Below, one piece after another: positions 53,201 to 63,823 of a DNA stretch of 64,000 nucleotides (position 1 is the stretch's first letter; every line of letters begins with the position of its first letter). The notes beneath the pieces were generated by a model. That model was not told the DNA's origin and did no database searches. It worked only from the letters and a program-made list of their open reading frames with translations. Origin of the DNA: Elymus sibiricus (taxonomy: Eukaryota > Streptophyta > Magnoliopsida > Poales > Poaceae). The stretch covers positions 416,559,409 through 416,623,408 of the forward strand of contig CM077667.1 in assembly GCA_039707655.1 (NCBI GenBank). Direction: 5' to 3'. The position numbers and the translations under genes are program-made.

Positions 53201-56200
53201 TCAATTTTGTAGGTAGGTGACAGATTTATTTCCCGTAAGCTTGTGCAACGGTTATATGACAAAGCCCTTGCGTTTGGTCTAAAGGGCTATGCAAAGCTGT
53301 AAGTATCTGTTCCTCAGTAAGCATTTGTACATGACTCTTTTTACCGAATCTCCAGTTTTGACGTCATTCTTACCGTTTTGGTTTTGGTGCTAATGCTGTA
53401 CTCTCCTGTAGATTTCTACATGTGTATTGTTAAACCTAATTTTAGTTTTTTTTATGTAAATTAAATTCCCACTTGAGGATAGAGGATAGACCTTGTCTAT
53501 GTAACCCTAGTTCAGTGATGCCATATTTTGTACATGTTTGAGCAGATGCGTGATTATGTTCCCATTATCCAATCAGCTCTGCGGCTTTGCCAAAAATAGA
53601 ACAATCATCTCTGCAGTGTACTTGTGCTTGGTCTATGCAAGTGTAGTTGTTCCGCTATCAGTCTGGAGCTAGAACAGAACCAAGAAATGTTCTATGTTTT
53701 CTACTTTTTGGTTGCAAGAGGCGGACAAATTCCCTGTTTTGACCCTTTGCCGTTGGTTTAGTGTGATTTGACCCTATGTGTAATTTTTTTTCGGATCTGA
53801 CCCTTTTCCTACCGCCATTGTCTTTGGCGGTAGGGTAACACATCCTACCGCCAAGGCCTTTGGCGGTAGGACTTACTTACACCGTCACGTCCGTTCGGCG
53901 CAAAAAATGACCCTACCGCCACCATCAATGGCGGTAGGGACCTGCATGCAATTATAATAAAATGAAAATTACATGCAGGACCCTACCGCCATATACGATG
54001 GAGGTAGGGTTACACATCCTACCGCCAGAGACTATGGAGGTAGGGTTTTTTCGCACGAAACGGACGTGACGGCGTCGCTAAGTCCTACCGCCATAGGCCG
54101 TGGCGGTAGGTTGTGTTACCCTACCGCCATAGACAATGGCGGTAGGAAAAAGGTCAGATCCGAAAAACTTTTGCACATAGGGTCAAATCGTGCTAAACTA
54201 ACGGCAAAGGGTCAAAACAGTGAATTTGCCCGCAAGAGGCACTGGGTGCAAGTCTGTTGTCCATACTTCACTTCTCATCCGGTCTCGCTACGATAGTACG
54301 TACCTTTTGCACAGTAGTCAGAGGAATAATGACAAAAAATCCAAGTTGTAGCTCATAGCACTAAAACTTGTAATCAAATAGTATATGATGGCTGTTGCAA
54401 GAGGGCCCTTTTTTAGATGCCTTACGTTTCCCCCTTTTGCAGACATCAACCTGTCTTGGCTCGCCTTGCAAACTGGGAGGGTATTAAAAAGGTTTGACTT
54501 GCTCTGCTGCAAAACTGTTTCAGGCACAGAATAAATTTGTGGGATTTATATTGAAACTGTCCTTCTGTTAATTTGGTCACTTTCACTTTGTGGAGCTAGA
54601 ACACCGATTTGTTGGCATGTACCATTTTATAATTAGCTACTTCCTCCGTATATAAATATAAGAACGTTTAGATCACTAAATTAGTGATCTAAATGCTCTT
54701 ATATTAGTTTACAGAGGGAGTACTTCTCTACTTTAAATTCAAGCTGCCAACAGTTTGACTACTTCGCTACTCCCTCCGTTAAGAAATATAAGAGTGTTTA
54801 GATCACTACTCTTATATTTCTTTACGGAGGGAGTACTTCATAACTGGGAGAATTCATTTGGAGGGGTTATTCATGACTTGTGTGATATTCATTTTTTTAA
54901 TTCTATTTCTATTTTTTCAGTCACGCTCTATCCGGGAGTTTGACCACCATGCCACTTGCGTTGTTGCAAAATATGAGGTACCTTCCTAGCACGCACCACT
55001 GCTTAGCTTTGCTGATTGCCTGATTCTATCATCAATCAGATGTCTTACTCTTCCTTCTGCTTACATCACATGCCCACTGCTCTATGATTATACGATTAAG
55101 AACTGCTGCTGTAGCAGCCAGTGCTGTTGAATAATGGGAGAATCTCATTTCTCACGTAATATTTTTTATTTCTCAGACTGTGGATACGTACTACCGCCGG
55201 TGCAGCAGTACTAGTTTTGTTGGTAATGTGTCAGTTCCCTTGCTTTGTGTAAATGCTTTGGATGACCCCGTTTGCACAAGAGAGGCAATTCCTTGGGATG
55301 AATGCAGGTGAGTTTTTTCCTTGTAAAAAGCATTCTCCTGAAATTTATATTCTCGATACCAATATTAAAGCATGAGTTGTTTTTGAATTTGATCCAATCA
55401 ATCCAGAGCATCCATAAGGAATTGATCCAGTGGATGATAAAATAAGTCCAAACCTTGCACCCTATGGTTACACATGCGCTAATTATCATCTTAATTGCAA
55501 TTTAGCTTTCTTAACTATTTAACAAATAATTTCCGTGTACATCTCATTGATATTTCTATTCCATCACATTCTTTATGTTTGATGTACATACCCTGCTGCT
55601 TCTCTTGGTTGCATATGTCAGCTGTATATGTCATTATATCTCACGGGACGTATAATGTGAAAACGTCCATTGCACGTACATGATTGCAAGTATGTACTCA
55701 TTGAAAGCATCTTGATTTGATTTAGAGCGAACAAGAACATTGTTTTGGCAACTACTCAGAATGGTGGCCATCTTGCATTTTTTCAAGGACTAACTGCTGG
55801 AAAACTATGGTATGGTTATCGTGCTAAATCTGAAAATGTATAGTATATCCCTGTTGGTTATATTTTTATTCCATGTATATACCATTTATGGATATACTTT
55901 GTAGGTGGGTCGGAGCTGTGTCTGAGTTCCTCTGTGCTCTGCATGACAGCTCGTACATGCATCGGCAAAAGGTGTGTCACTATATCATGGTTCATGGATG
56001 AAAGTGCCTATGTGCAGTGCTTTGGCCCATGGGTCCATTGCAGCCCAATTTTTTCAAAAAATGAAAAACACATTTTAAATTTTCAGGATTTTTTTAAAAT
56101 CATAAAGATGTGATCTACTCCCTCCGTTCCTAAATATAAGATCTTTTAGAGATTCCACTATAGACTATATATGGATGTATGCAGTCGTATTTTAAAGTCT

Positions 56201-56992
56201 AGATTCATTCATTTTGCTCCGTATGTAGTTTATAGTGCAATCTCTACAAGGTCTTATATTTAGGAACGGAGGGAGTACATATGTGTAAAATTTTCTTGAT
56301 AAATATGGTTTATTTGTGTGCTGCACAATAAAAAGAACATTTGAACCTATAATAGTGGATTGGTACAAAAAAACTTCATACTTTTTTTGAACTCCAAAAT
56401 GTGTTTTAAAAACTAAGGGGGGGGGGGGGGGGGGGGTCCAAGTGACCTGAGTTCATTTTATGATGTCCGCATGTTGCACACCCAATTCCGGTATGGTCTT
56501 TACATTTGTCCGCCCATGTCGTAACTGCAGGCGGAAGATCATGTTCTACATTCTTCACTGGAGTCGTCCATTGATAAGAGCCCGTACGTCAGCATCATTG
56601 GAGATGGAATGATAGCCCCGGTCAGAAACGACGTCCCCCCTTCCAGCCAGATCACCGATGATCTGAAGCCGAACGCCGTGGTGAACAGCACACAACAAGA
56701 TGGACAAGCCATGGAAGTGGAGAACAAAAGCGTCACGGATGCAGACACGGTGCCCGCTCAAAGCCCCGCGGTTTCAGGGCCCGCAAAGCAGCAAGGGGAG
56801 GAACGCTATGCTGATAAGATCCGCGACGCCATCGCTCCCGTGAAGAGATCCTTGAGCAAGCTCACCCGGTACCAGGGGAGGTCAGTCTGGCTCCTCGCAT
56901 ACGTTGCCTTGGTGACATCGTGGCCGCTGCTTGGCTCCCTGGCTTTCATGGTGTTCAGGAAAAGGTCCAGGAATCCTTTGTCTGCTAAGTAA
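50202..56992 (+). CDS. EMB8-like alpha/beta hydrolase, 571 aa, 14 exons
   Basis: Serine hydrolase of the alpha/beta fold, embryogenesis-associated EMB8-like (ABHD1/3-like) group; substrate not known from sequence. Exons: 50202-50449, 50760-50849, 51233-51300, 51374-51456, 51595-51684, 51990-52112, 52605-52682, 53213-53298, 54443-54491, 54921-54977, 55177-55307, 55726-55809, 55905-55971, 56531-56992, all GT-AG and in phase (1,716 bp). An N-terminal hydrophobic segment (about 22-40) suggests a membrane anchor. Family blocks: YLATPWLASPHLQT, LLVVVPGLTSDS, SNHRGLGG, the nucleophile elbow GTSIGAN (Ser228), ALDDPV (Asp, about 354) and NGGHLAFF (His383). A second membrane segment lies near 536-560 before a basic tail. 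The triad is complete. Introns carry several MITEs. Its 5' end is duplicated twice upstream. Confidence 0.93.
53723..54231. mobile_element. Foldback Mutator-like MITE in intron 8
   Basis: A perfect 9-bp duplication GCAAGAGGC (53714-53722 and 54232-54240) flanks the 509-bp element, as expected for Mutator-like elements. The two halves are inverted copies of each other almost to the centre (ends GGACAAATTCCCTGTTTTGA and, complemented, GGGCAAATTCACTGTTTTGA). Inside are seven short hairpins with stem CCTACCGCC(A) / (T)GGCGGTAGG or GGAGGTAGG, at about 53808, 53844, 53911, 53981, 54018, 54084 and 54119, and a central palindrome CCTGCATG...CATGCAGG (53941-53979). It does not interrupt coding sequence. 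Confidence 0.9.
54640..54720. mobile_element. Stowaway MITE, 81 bp, intron 9
   Basis: Near-palindromic: TTCCTCCGTATATAAATATAA on the left and its partner TTATATTAGTTTACAGAGGGAG on the right, meeting at GATCACTAAATTAGTGATC. TA at 54638-54639 and 54721-54722. Confidence 0.85.
54770..54833. mobile_element. Stowaway MITE, 64 bp, intron 9
   Basis: CTCCCTCCGTTAAGAAATAT mirrored by ATATTTCTTTACGGAGGGAG, with TA at 54768-54769 and 54834-54835. Very short, almost all inverted repeat. Confidence 0.85.
56118..56275. mobile_element. Stowaway MITE, 158 bp, intron 13
   Basis: CTCCCTCCGTTCCTAAATAT mirrored by ATATTTAGGAACGGAGGGAG, TA at 56116-56117 and 56276-56277. Typical sequence of the abundant Triticeae Stowaway type. 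Confidence 0.92.
56417..56436 (+). repeat. Run of 20 G in intron 13
   Basis: An uninterrupted G20 tract 94 bp before the last exon. It could form a G-quadruplex in DNA or pre-mRNA; its exact length may also be a sequencing or assembly uncertainty. Confidence 0.8.
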
Positions 56993-57219
56993 TATCATGG
57001 TACAGATAAGTAAACTGTGCCCATAGCATTTAAGTACTCCGTTTGCGTCATGGTCTGTATGTGCCTTGGTGCGGAGGTCGGAATAATAATAAAATCATAT
57101 GTGTTGAGGCAACTATGCCGATAAGATGCCGCTACCATATCGTCCCGTCGCTAACTGGCAACAACCTGCATCTGTTACTACCATGGAACGGAAGAGAAAA
57201 GGCTGGGTCTGTCTTGTTG
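56993..57219 (+). other. 3' untranslated region / flank of the hydrolase
   Basis: AATAATAATAAAATCATATG near 57083 could supply polyadenylation signals. The Mutator-like element starts 236 bp after the stop codon, so it lies in or just past the 3' untranslated region. Confidence 0.5.
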
Positions 57220-57815
57220 ATCCCTCCCGGCCGAAATCACTGTTTTGACCTTGTCAGCGAAGTTCTCCACAAACTGAACTCGATCGGAACAAATTTCACG
57301 ATCTGACCTTTTGGGAAACGCCAGACACCGCGGCGTTGCCAAAGGACATAGAAACGTCGACCTCTGCCGCGTTGCTGCCCTGGCCCACTGCCAGGCGGAG
57401 CATGCGTTGCCTGCTGACGTGGCAGGCCAGAAACGCCGAGCCATTCTGCGTTTCCAGCAACGCCGACCTACCTTGGCGTTTCTTATCCAGATATTTTAGG
57501 TGCCCGTGGGGCTCTCATCCACCACTCACCACTCATCACTCACTCTCTTCTCCCCCATTGGCCTATCCCGAGCTGCCTCTCTTTTCTCCCTTTGTTTCCC
57601 TCACTATCCCCCTCTCAAATCCTTGGAAATTGATTGGGTTTCTCCGTGGATCCGGTGTCTTTTCCGTTGCTTGAGGTAACCTCCTCCATCTCACAAAATT
57701 TTATTGGTTGAATTTGTCTATTTGGATTGTTTTGTTCATGAGGTAACCATAGTTTTGAACATTGTGGTTGTTATATGATGTTCATGATTATTGTTGTTTC
57801 AAAAGTGTGGCATTG

Positions 57816-57898
57816 TGATAAGATTTAGGGTTAGGGTCTAATGTTAAGATTTAGGGTTAGGGTTATGTCTTATGTTAAGATTTAGGGTTAGGGTTAAT
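57816..57898 (+). repeat. Telomere-like TTTAGGG motifs, three units
   Basis: Three units contain GATTTAGGGTTAGGGT with intervening CTAATGTTAA / ATGTCTTATGTTAA. Each has one or two copies of the plant telomere motif. It lies in the leader of the MURA fragment inside the Mutator-like element. Confidence 0.8.
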
Positions 57899-57983
57899 GC
57901 TTAATTTGGATGGACAAAGTTGTTGTTAGTGGTTTTGTTAGCAATGTGTTGCATTTCTTGTACTTATGTTTGCATTTTTTTAG

Positions 57984-58949
57984 ATGGAAAAAATTGTGAA
58001 TATTCATTATGTTGACAAAGAGGCATTCATGAATGTTGATATTGATGACAAGTATGAGGAAGTGTTGATATTTATTGAGAGTCCTAGTTATGAAGAGGTT
58101 GTGGAAGAAATACGGACAAGATTAAAGTGGGTGGATGCAAGTGACCAAGTTGAATTAGTAGGAAGATATGATGTTGGATCGGCACACAAGTGTCGAATGA
58201 AGACAATGCCTATCAGGTCCAATTTGCATTGGGTTGCATATAAGGAGGTTGTTGCATCATCGACAATCAAGTCACTCGAAGTGTTTGCAAGTAAGGTGGT
58301 CAAGGCTCCTCTCTTTGAAGTTGACTTGAACCAAACCTTGATAAAAGATGTTGAGCATGAAGTTGAAGTGGAAGCCAATGAGTATCCCAAATATGAGTTC
58401 GGAGCTAGTGCACCGATCAATGATGATGATCATGACTTCGAGGAAGAGTATGAGAGGCAACACAACATTGTTGGTGACGTAGAGGATCAAGTAAGGCATA
58501 AGGACATGGATCCTGACATTATCTATCAGCGTGCTTGTGTGGATGACTCGGATGATGAAGGCCCGATGAATGAGTTGGACGAGGATGGCTTCACTGAGAA
58601 AGAAGCAGAGTGGTAGACAAAAATCACTGGTAGGGATCACAAAGTTCCTTTGTTTTGTGATGTTAGCCTTGCAGATAAGGCTATAGTCGACGGTGGCATG
58701 AGCAAGACAATTGAGGCTAGACAGTTCCCAAGTAGTACACCCGACGAGATTTCGATGTCTTACCTAAGGAAAGGTTTGATGTTCGAGCACATGCTAGAAT
58801 TCAAGATGTGGTTGTGTGAGTATGTTGTCAAACACCACAGGCCTTTCATAGTTGTTCACTCGGACTGCAACAAGCGATACACCGTGAAATGTGAGGTAGA
58901 AAGATGCAAATGGACAGTGAATGGAAGACTCACGAAAGATGATTGGTGA
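57984..58949 (+). pseudogene. MURA-type transposase N-terminus, truncated
   Basis: From ATG 57984 the frame encodes an acidic N-terminal region (YEEVVEEIRTRLKW, DDDHDFEEEYERQHN), hits TAG at 58614-58616, and continues in the same frame with VPLFCDVSLADKAIVDGGMSK, MFEHMLEFKMWLCEYVVKHHRPFIV and a zinc-binding-like RYTVKCEVERCKWTVNGRL, the MuDR-type plant DNA-binding region that precedes the MULE transposase domain. It ends at 58949; the DDE MULE domain and SWIM finger are absent. The downstream sequence is a short tandem repeat instead. Confidence 0.78.
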
Positions 58950-59060
58950 AAGACTCCATTATGTGAACTCATCTATGTGTACTCTTAATTGCTACGAACT
59001 CCATTATGTGTACTCCTCTATGTGCACTCTTAATTTGTATGGACTTCATTATGTTGTGTG
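58950..59060 (+). repeat. Short tandem repeat after the MURA fragment
   Basis: About two and a half copies of a unit of roughly 46 bp: CTCCATTATGTGxACTC, ATCTATGTGTACTCTTAATT, GCTACGAA. It marks the point where the transposase gene is broken off. Confidence 0.7.
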
Positions 59061-59145
59061 TATTTCATTTTTTTGCTATGTGTTGTGCAATTTCTGTTCT
59101 GTGGAAAACGCAAAAGATCTTAAGAGAGTATGTTCTGTTCTGCAT

Positions 59146-59359
59146 GAAACGCCAAACTTGATGGCGTTTCTATGTGTTCCCACAACGCCAAATACGCCGG
59201 CGTTTCCAGTCCATACAGAAACGCTAAATGTCCCCTTGGCGTTCCTGTCAGACAGAACCTGCGATAGCGACGACGGGAGAACGTTTCCATGTGGCCTCCC
59301 AACGCCAAGGTTCCCGGCGTTTCTTCTCCACATTGAAACGCCAAAGAGCCCGGCGTTTC
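59146..59359. repeat. Array of five short hairpins inside the Mutator-like element
   Basis: Five inverted pairs with the stem GAAACGCC / GGCGTTTC or shorter versions and loops of about 9-12 bases: 59146-59170, 59184-59205, 59218-59244, 59301-59323, 59335-59359. The same kind of AACGCC/GGCGTT pairs occurs in the terminal repeats (for example near 57315-57350 and 57437-57480). Confidence 0.78.
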
Positions 59360-59561
59360 TGGCATACTTGGTCACCTAAAGAATACACATGAAACATAAC
59401 AATTTCACAAGATATGTTTTGACACATAACAATTTCACGTACAGCATATGTTGACACCATAATTTTAAAACATAACAAGTTCGCAAGAAACATAACAAGT
59501 TCACAACATACATGACAAGTTCACCCGTCATAAAGCTTAGCTACATAAAGCATACATCACT

Positions 59562-61977
59562 TCACTTCCTCCCTCTTTTCGCAGCGAGCTTCCCCTTGTT
59601 GATGTAGCCCTCTGGAGTGTTCTGCCATATTGGATGTCGGGTGGCTCGTGAGCTAGCTCTTCGTGCTTGTGGTGACGGCTGAGAAGGTTGAGTTGGTTGC
59701 GGAGCATCTTCCATTTGCGAAGCATCGAGCTCAATGTAGTCCGGATCCATTTCTTCGTCTGTCTCCTCTTCCTCAATCCGTGCTCGACTCGAAGAAGCAC
59801 GAGCTCGACTCGAAGAATCACGAGCTCGACTCGAAGATGCACGAGCCGAAGAAAGCACATCCATTGTGTACTGAGCACGTGCCCGCACATCCGTGGATGA
59901 ACCACCATGGCAAGAAAGTAAAGCGGCTAGGGTGCGGCAACGATTCACGACCTTCTGCACAAGGAAAGACATTGACATGTTAATATGCCACATCACTCAC
60001 GAAGAAAGAATGTACCACAACAAGGCATCTAACCTGCAAAGTGCTCCTAACAAGTCCGTCCGTTTGTGGACCAGGGGCACGACCAAGCACCACATTACTG
60101 TCATTGATACATCTCCATAGCTCCGTGCCCTGAATAAAACATATGTGCCACATCACTCATGAATAAACGACAAATGTTCATTAGAATGAAAAGAGACATA
60201 CCACTCGGTCATGCAGAGGGCCATAATCTAAGTGCGCTCCAATGGTTTCCCTAATAGAGTTGTTGAATGCACCATCAGCAGCCTCACTTGGCATTAGGTC
60301 CAAGCAATCGGCACGAGTCCACGCACCCTTGTGGATAACTCTGTACTCTTTGCGAAGCCACTCCAAATGCCTTAAATATGCCTCCTCGTCGTTGTCGGGT
60401 GTGTGATCATTTTCAATTCGAGCATTCCTCTGGGCATTCCACATGTCCACCCACATAAGGTGGTGATCCTCTCAATTCGTGACATTCTTGTTGTTTTGTC
60501 GGCTCGTCCTACAAAGCATGACAAGAATACATCAATTGCATTTTTTCGTGTTTGACATTGATAAACATGTGTTACCAAAAACTCTCACCTATGTAGCAGC
60601 ACACTTGTCTCAACGTATTCTGGCGGGGTGCGTTGTTGTACTCCAAATTGCTTTGAAACACGATGTGGAAGATGCCACTCGACCGCAAAAAAGCATATCA
60701 TGGGGCACTGCACACGCCATAGATGTTGGTCACGAAAGCACATATTGCTTAAAGGGAACTGCCTAAGTACCATGTATGGCCTCCAATTGACCTACATCAG
60801 AACGTTTCACTAGCTCGTGCAAAAAAAAAACCCACAAGAATGGCAAAGCATCTGGATAATTACCTGATTATAAGTCAGCATGTCAAGCTCGCTTATGTAT
60901 GCCTTGTACCGCCCCATGGCCGCGGCACAAGACACTTGCACATTAGCCCATGTGTGTGCGATAGTGGGGTACCGCTCCTCATCCCCGTCAAAAGGCCAGT
61001 CCCAAGGTTCATCCGGAGCAATGGTGACGTTACGGCCTACAGGGATACGCTCCCACATCCAAATCTGTAGGGCCCAAACAAAACCACCAAGACTCGATGT
61101 CGGCTTACTCCTCATACATGCTCCGTCCAACTGCACATTTGTTCAAACGTTAAACGATCACACGCAAACATCTATTTTAAATAATAAAATGCATCTTACT
61201 AAGCATTACCTGACGGTACAAGAAAGCTAGTGCCGCCGACCCCCAACCCCACTTAACATCCCAGTTACGAAGAGGGTCCAAGAACATCCATGAGGCTATG
61301 TCCCCCGTGCCATCCGGAAACACCACTTGGGTCAAAAGATTCCATAAGTAAGCCCTGGCGTGCATCTCCACAACAGCCGGACTGGCATCCTCTGGGCACT
61401 CATAAAAATGTTCCCTTATCCACGAGAACAACACACCGGATGGCCTAGGATCCTTCTTGGTTTCATGAATCCACGGTGTTGGTTCAACACCAACCAATCC
61501 TGCAACCCGTTGTCGCCACCCCTCAGACTTCACCTTCCCGGTAAGAGCCCTGTCCTCGATCGGTAGCCCGGAGATCATTGCAATATCCTCTAAAGTGATG
61601 GTCATCTCACCAAGAGCAAAGTGGAAAGAGTGCGTCTCCGGCCTCCAACGGTCCGTAAGTGCGGTAATGGCCGTCGAGTTCAGCCATGGTGGTGTGCCTT
61701 TAAAGTTGAGTACAAACTGAAGAAGATCCATTCTTCTAAAATAAGGCTCGTAGCGAGGGTCATATAAAAGAGATTCACGCGGGTTGTGGCCCCTCAAACG
61801 AAGAACCGGTGAAACCTAAAAAAACAAAAGCACAATTTAGTTACTTCTCTCAACTTGTCACAAAATGGAAATCAAACAATGTAGATACATCATTACCTCC
61901 CCTCTTTCCACTAGCACAGCACGATGCTTCTTCTCGTAAAAATCATCAAGTCCGGGATATTTATCCGGCTCAAACAT
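59562..61977 (-). pseudogene. Plant mobile domain (PMD/MAIN-like) gene, 7 exons, one nonsense codon
   Basis: Protein of the plant mobile domain family, found in transposons and in host MAINTENANCE OF MERISTEMS-like proteins. Exons on the minus strand: 61977-61897, 61815-61210, 61130-60864, 60791-60589, 60508-60202, 60129-60034, 59954-59562; all GT-AG, phases join, 651 codons. Family blocks: DLLQFVLNFKGTPPWLN, TALTDRWRPETHSFHFALGE, MTITLEDIAMISGLPIEDRAL, SWMFLDPLRNW, VNWRPYMV and WHLPHRVSKQFGVQQ. The C-terminus has repeated SSSRARAS units, acidic and PQPTQPSQPS tracts, and a basic AAKRGRK end. TGA at 60474-60472 (codon 398) replaces an expected Trp in VTNxEDHH. Otherwise intact. The precise molecular role of the family is not settled. 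Confidence 0.88.
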
Positions 61978-62677
61978 CCTACATAATAAATTTACCAACA
62001 TATAATTTTAGGATTCAACATAACACATTTTTTACTATATCTATATCTAATACTACATTACTATCCTAACAAATACTTCAACACAATCAATATATTCTTC
62101 AAACAAATCACAAATCAACAAATTTAGGGTTCCACCATCTTTCAAAGAATACATCTACAATATTGAATATTGACTGAAAAAAAATTGGAGGAATGGAAGG
62201 AGAATACCTCAAGCAACTTGGGGCCGGTCAGATCTACTACTTTTGATGGAAAAATTGGAAGATTGAGACGGGATTTGGTGGAGAAGGAGAGAGGGGCGGA
62301 AGTTCTTCCGCGGGGTGAGGAAGAAGGGGCTGGGCTGAGTCCCAGATGCGGCCCCGCGCGGCTGACTTAATGCACCAGAGAAACGCGAGGGACCCTGGCG
62401 TTGCTGGAAACGCAGCTTAGGTCGGCGTTTCCGGCCTGCCACGTCACCAGGCAACGCGTGCTCCGCCTGGCAGTGGGCCAGGGTAGCAACGCAGCGCGGG
62501 ACGGCGTTTCTATGTCCAGTGGAAACGCTCGATGGGTCGGCGTTTCTATGTCCTTTGGCAACGCCGCGGTCTCTGGCGTTGCCCAAAAGGTCAGATCGTG
62601 AAATTTGTTCCGATCGAGTTCAGTTTGTAAAGAACTTCGCTGACAAGGTCAAAACAGTGATTTCGGCCATCCCTCTC

Positions 62678-63585
62678 AGGGCACTTGTTAGTGACAACTG
62701 ACAAATGGCTGGTGTGGATCTTCTGTCTTCTTTAATCCAAGCAAGTGAGAATGGGAAAATGGTTGTTTGCGTAGGCGCTTAACATTGTCAGAGACGATGG
62801 CTGACATGTCATCCCCTTTCATGTGGCTGTGTTCTTTGTCCCGGGTCCCAGCAACACATTTTTGATTTCTCTTGAATTGTCTGCTGTGTGGTGGTACGTG
62901 CACGAATTCGGTGCAGTGACTGTGACTTCTCGGCCTTTGCCTTCCTTTCTACTGCTTGGATTCCTGGCCATACACGCATGGCGCCGGCCTCTCCGTCTGC
63001 CTCGCTTTCGTCCTCGGCCTGGTGTGGTGGCACGCAGATTCCCTGCCCGGCTTTTTCACGTCGATAAGATATGTTTTACCCGGATACCCGTCCGAGTCAC
63101 GATTCCGATTTCATTCGCTGGGCTGGGAGATGTACTTGCATCTTCCTCCGAAAGAAGCAACAGAGTAATCTGATTTTTCGTCGGGGGCATTTTGTTGCCA
63201 CTTTGACTCGGGCATCCGCGCCATGGGCAGAGCCGTGGTTCGCTGTCTTGCTCCGCTCCCGCGACGCGAGCGAAGGTTAATTAAACAAATGGCACGGTCA
63301 GCTAGGATCCATGACTGCTGACGCTGGATGTGGCTGCGTCGCCATGATTATTCCGGTTTAATCAGAGGGTGATTTGGACCGCAGAAACAGATCCTTGTGA
63401 CTTTCTGTCTTGTTGCGTGAGCCTTTCCGCTCTTGAGGCGTGCACTGGTTTGGTTTCAGAAGACTAAGCAAATACTGTGGTACTGTACGCACTGCTGCCA
63501 CCATGGTCAGCCGCGATCCTTCCGACTCTACCGGATAACCGAATGCCAGCGGCTGCGCAAGCTCACCCCGTCACCCGTATCGTGC
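62678..63585. other. Flank right of the Mutator-like element, nothing recognised
   Basis: Sequence to the right of the element continues what was the 3' flank of the hydrolase before insertion. Open frames near 62823-63280 show no domain. I see no repeat ends. Confidence 0.45.
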
Positions 63586-63587
63586 TA

Positions 63588-63823
63588 CTCCCTTCATTCC
63601 ATAATGTAGTGCGCCCGCGCTTTCCAAAATCTAACCTTGACCATGAATTTGACCAACGAGATCGATTGCGGCGGGGTAAAAACTATACCACTGAATTCGT
63701 ATTTTCGATACGAATTCAGTGGTATAATTTTTACCCTCATCGCAATCAGTCTCGTTGGTTAAATTCATGGTCAAAGTTCAAGCTCGAAAATCAAGGACGC
63801 ACTACATTATGGAACGGAGGGAG
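63588..63823. mobile_element. Palindromic Stowaway-type MITE, 236 bp
   Basis: Almost the whole element is one inverted repeat: CTCCCTTCATTCCATAATGT on the left mirrors ACATTATGGAACGGAGGGAG on the right, and the centre ACTGAATTCGTATTTTCGATACGAATTCAGT folds back. TA at 63586-63587 and 63824-63825. A half copy is at 22546-22697. The last 175 bases of the window hold nothing recognised. Confidence 0.88.

Larger units (their letters stand above)
57229..62668. mobile_element. Mutator-like element with a plant mobile domain gene, 5.44 kb
   Basis: Long inverted repeats of about 265 bp (57229-57495 and 62395-62668) begin GGCCGAAATCACTGTTTTGA on both strands. The 9-bp target duplication is ATCCCTCCC (57220-57228) and ATCCCTCTC (62669-62677), one difference. 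On the plus strand is the N-terminal part of a MURA transposase; on the minus strand is a seven-exon plant mobile domain gene. There is no DDE core, so the element is non-autonomous. The ends resemble those of the intron-8 foldback element (shared CACTGTTTTGACC), so both belong to one broader group. Confidence 0.88.

Noticed and set aside
53808..54146. Repeat array resembling a CRISPR
   Set aside because: The repeats are inverted hairpins in a nearly palindromic plant transposon with 9-bp target duplication, not direct repeats with unique spacers.
57816..57898. Interstitial telomere from a chromosome fusion
   Set aside because: Only three imperfect units lie inside a transposon leader, far too short and too regular for a fusion scar.
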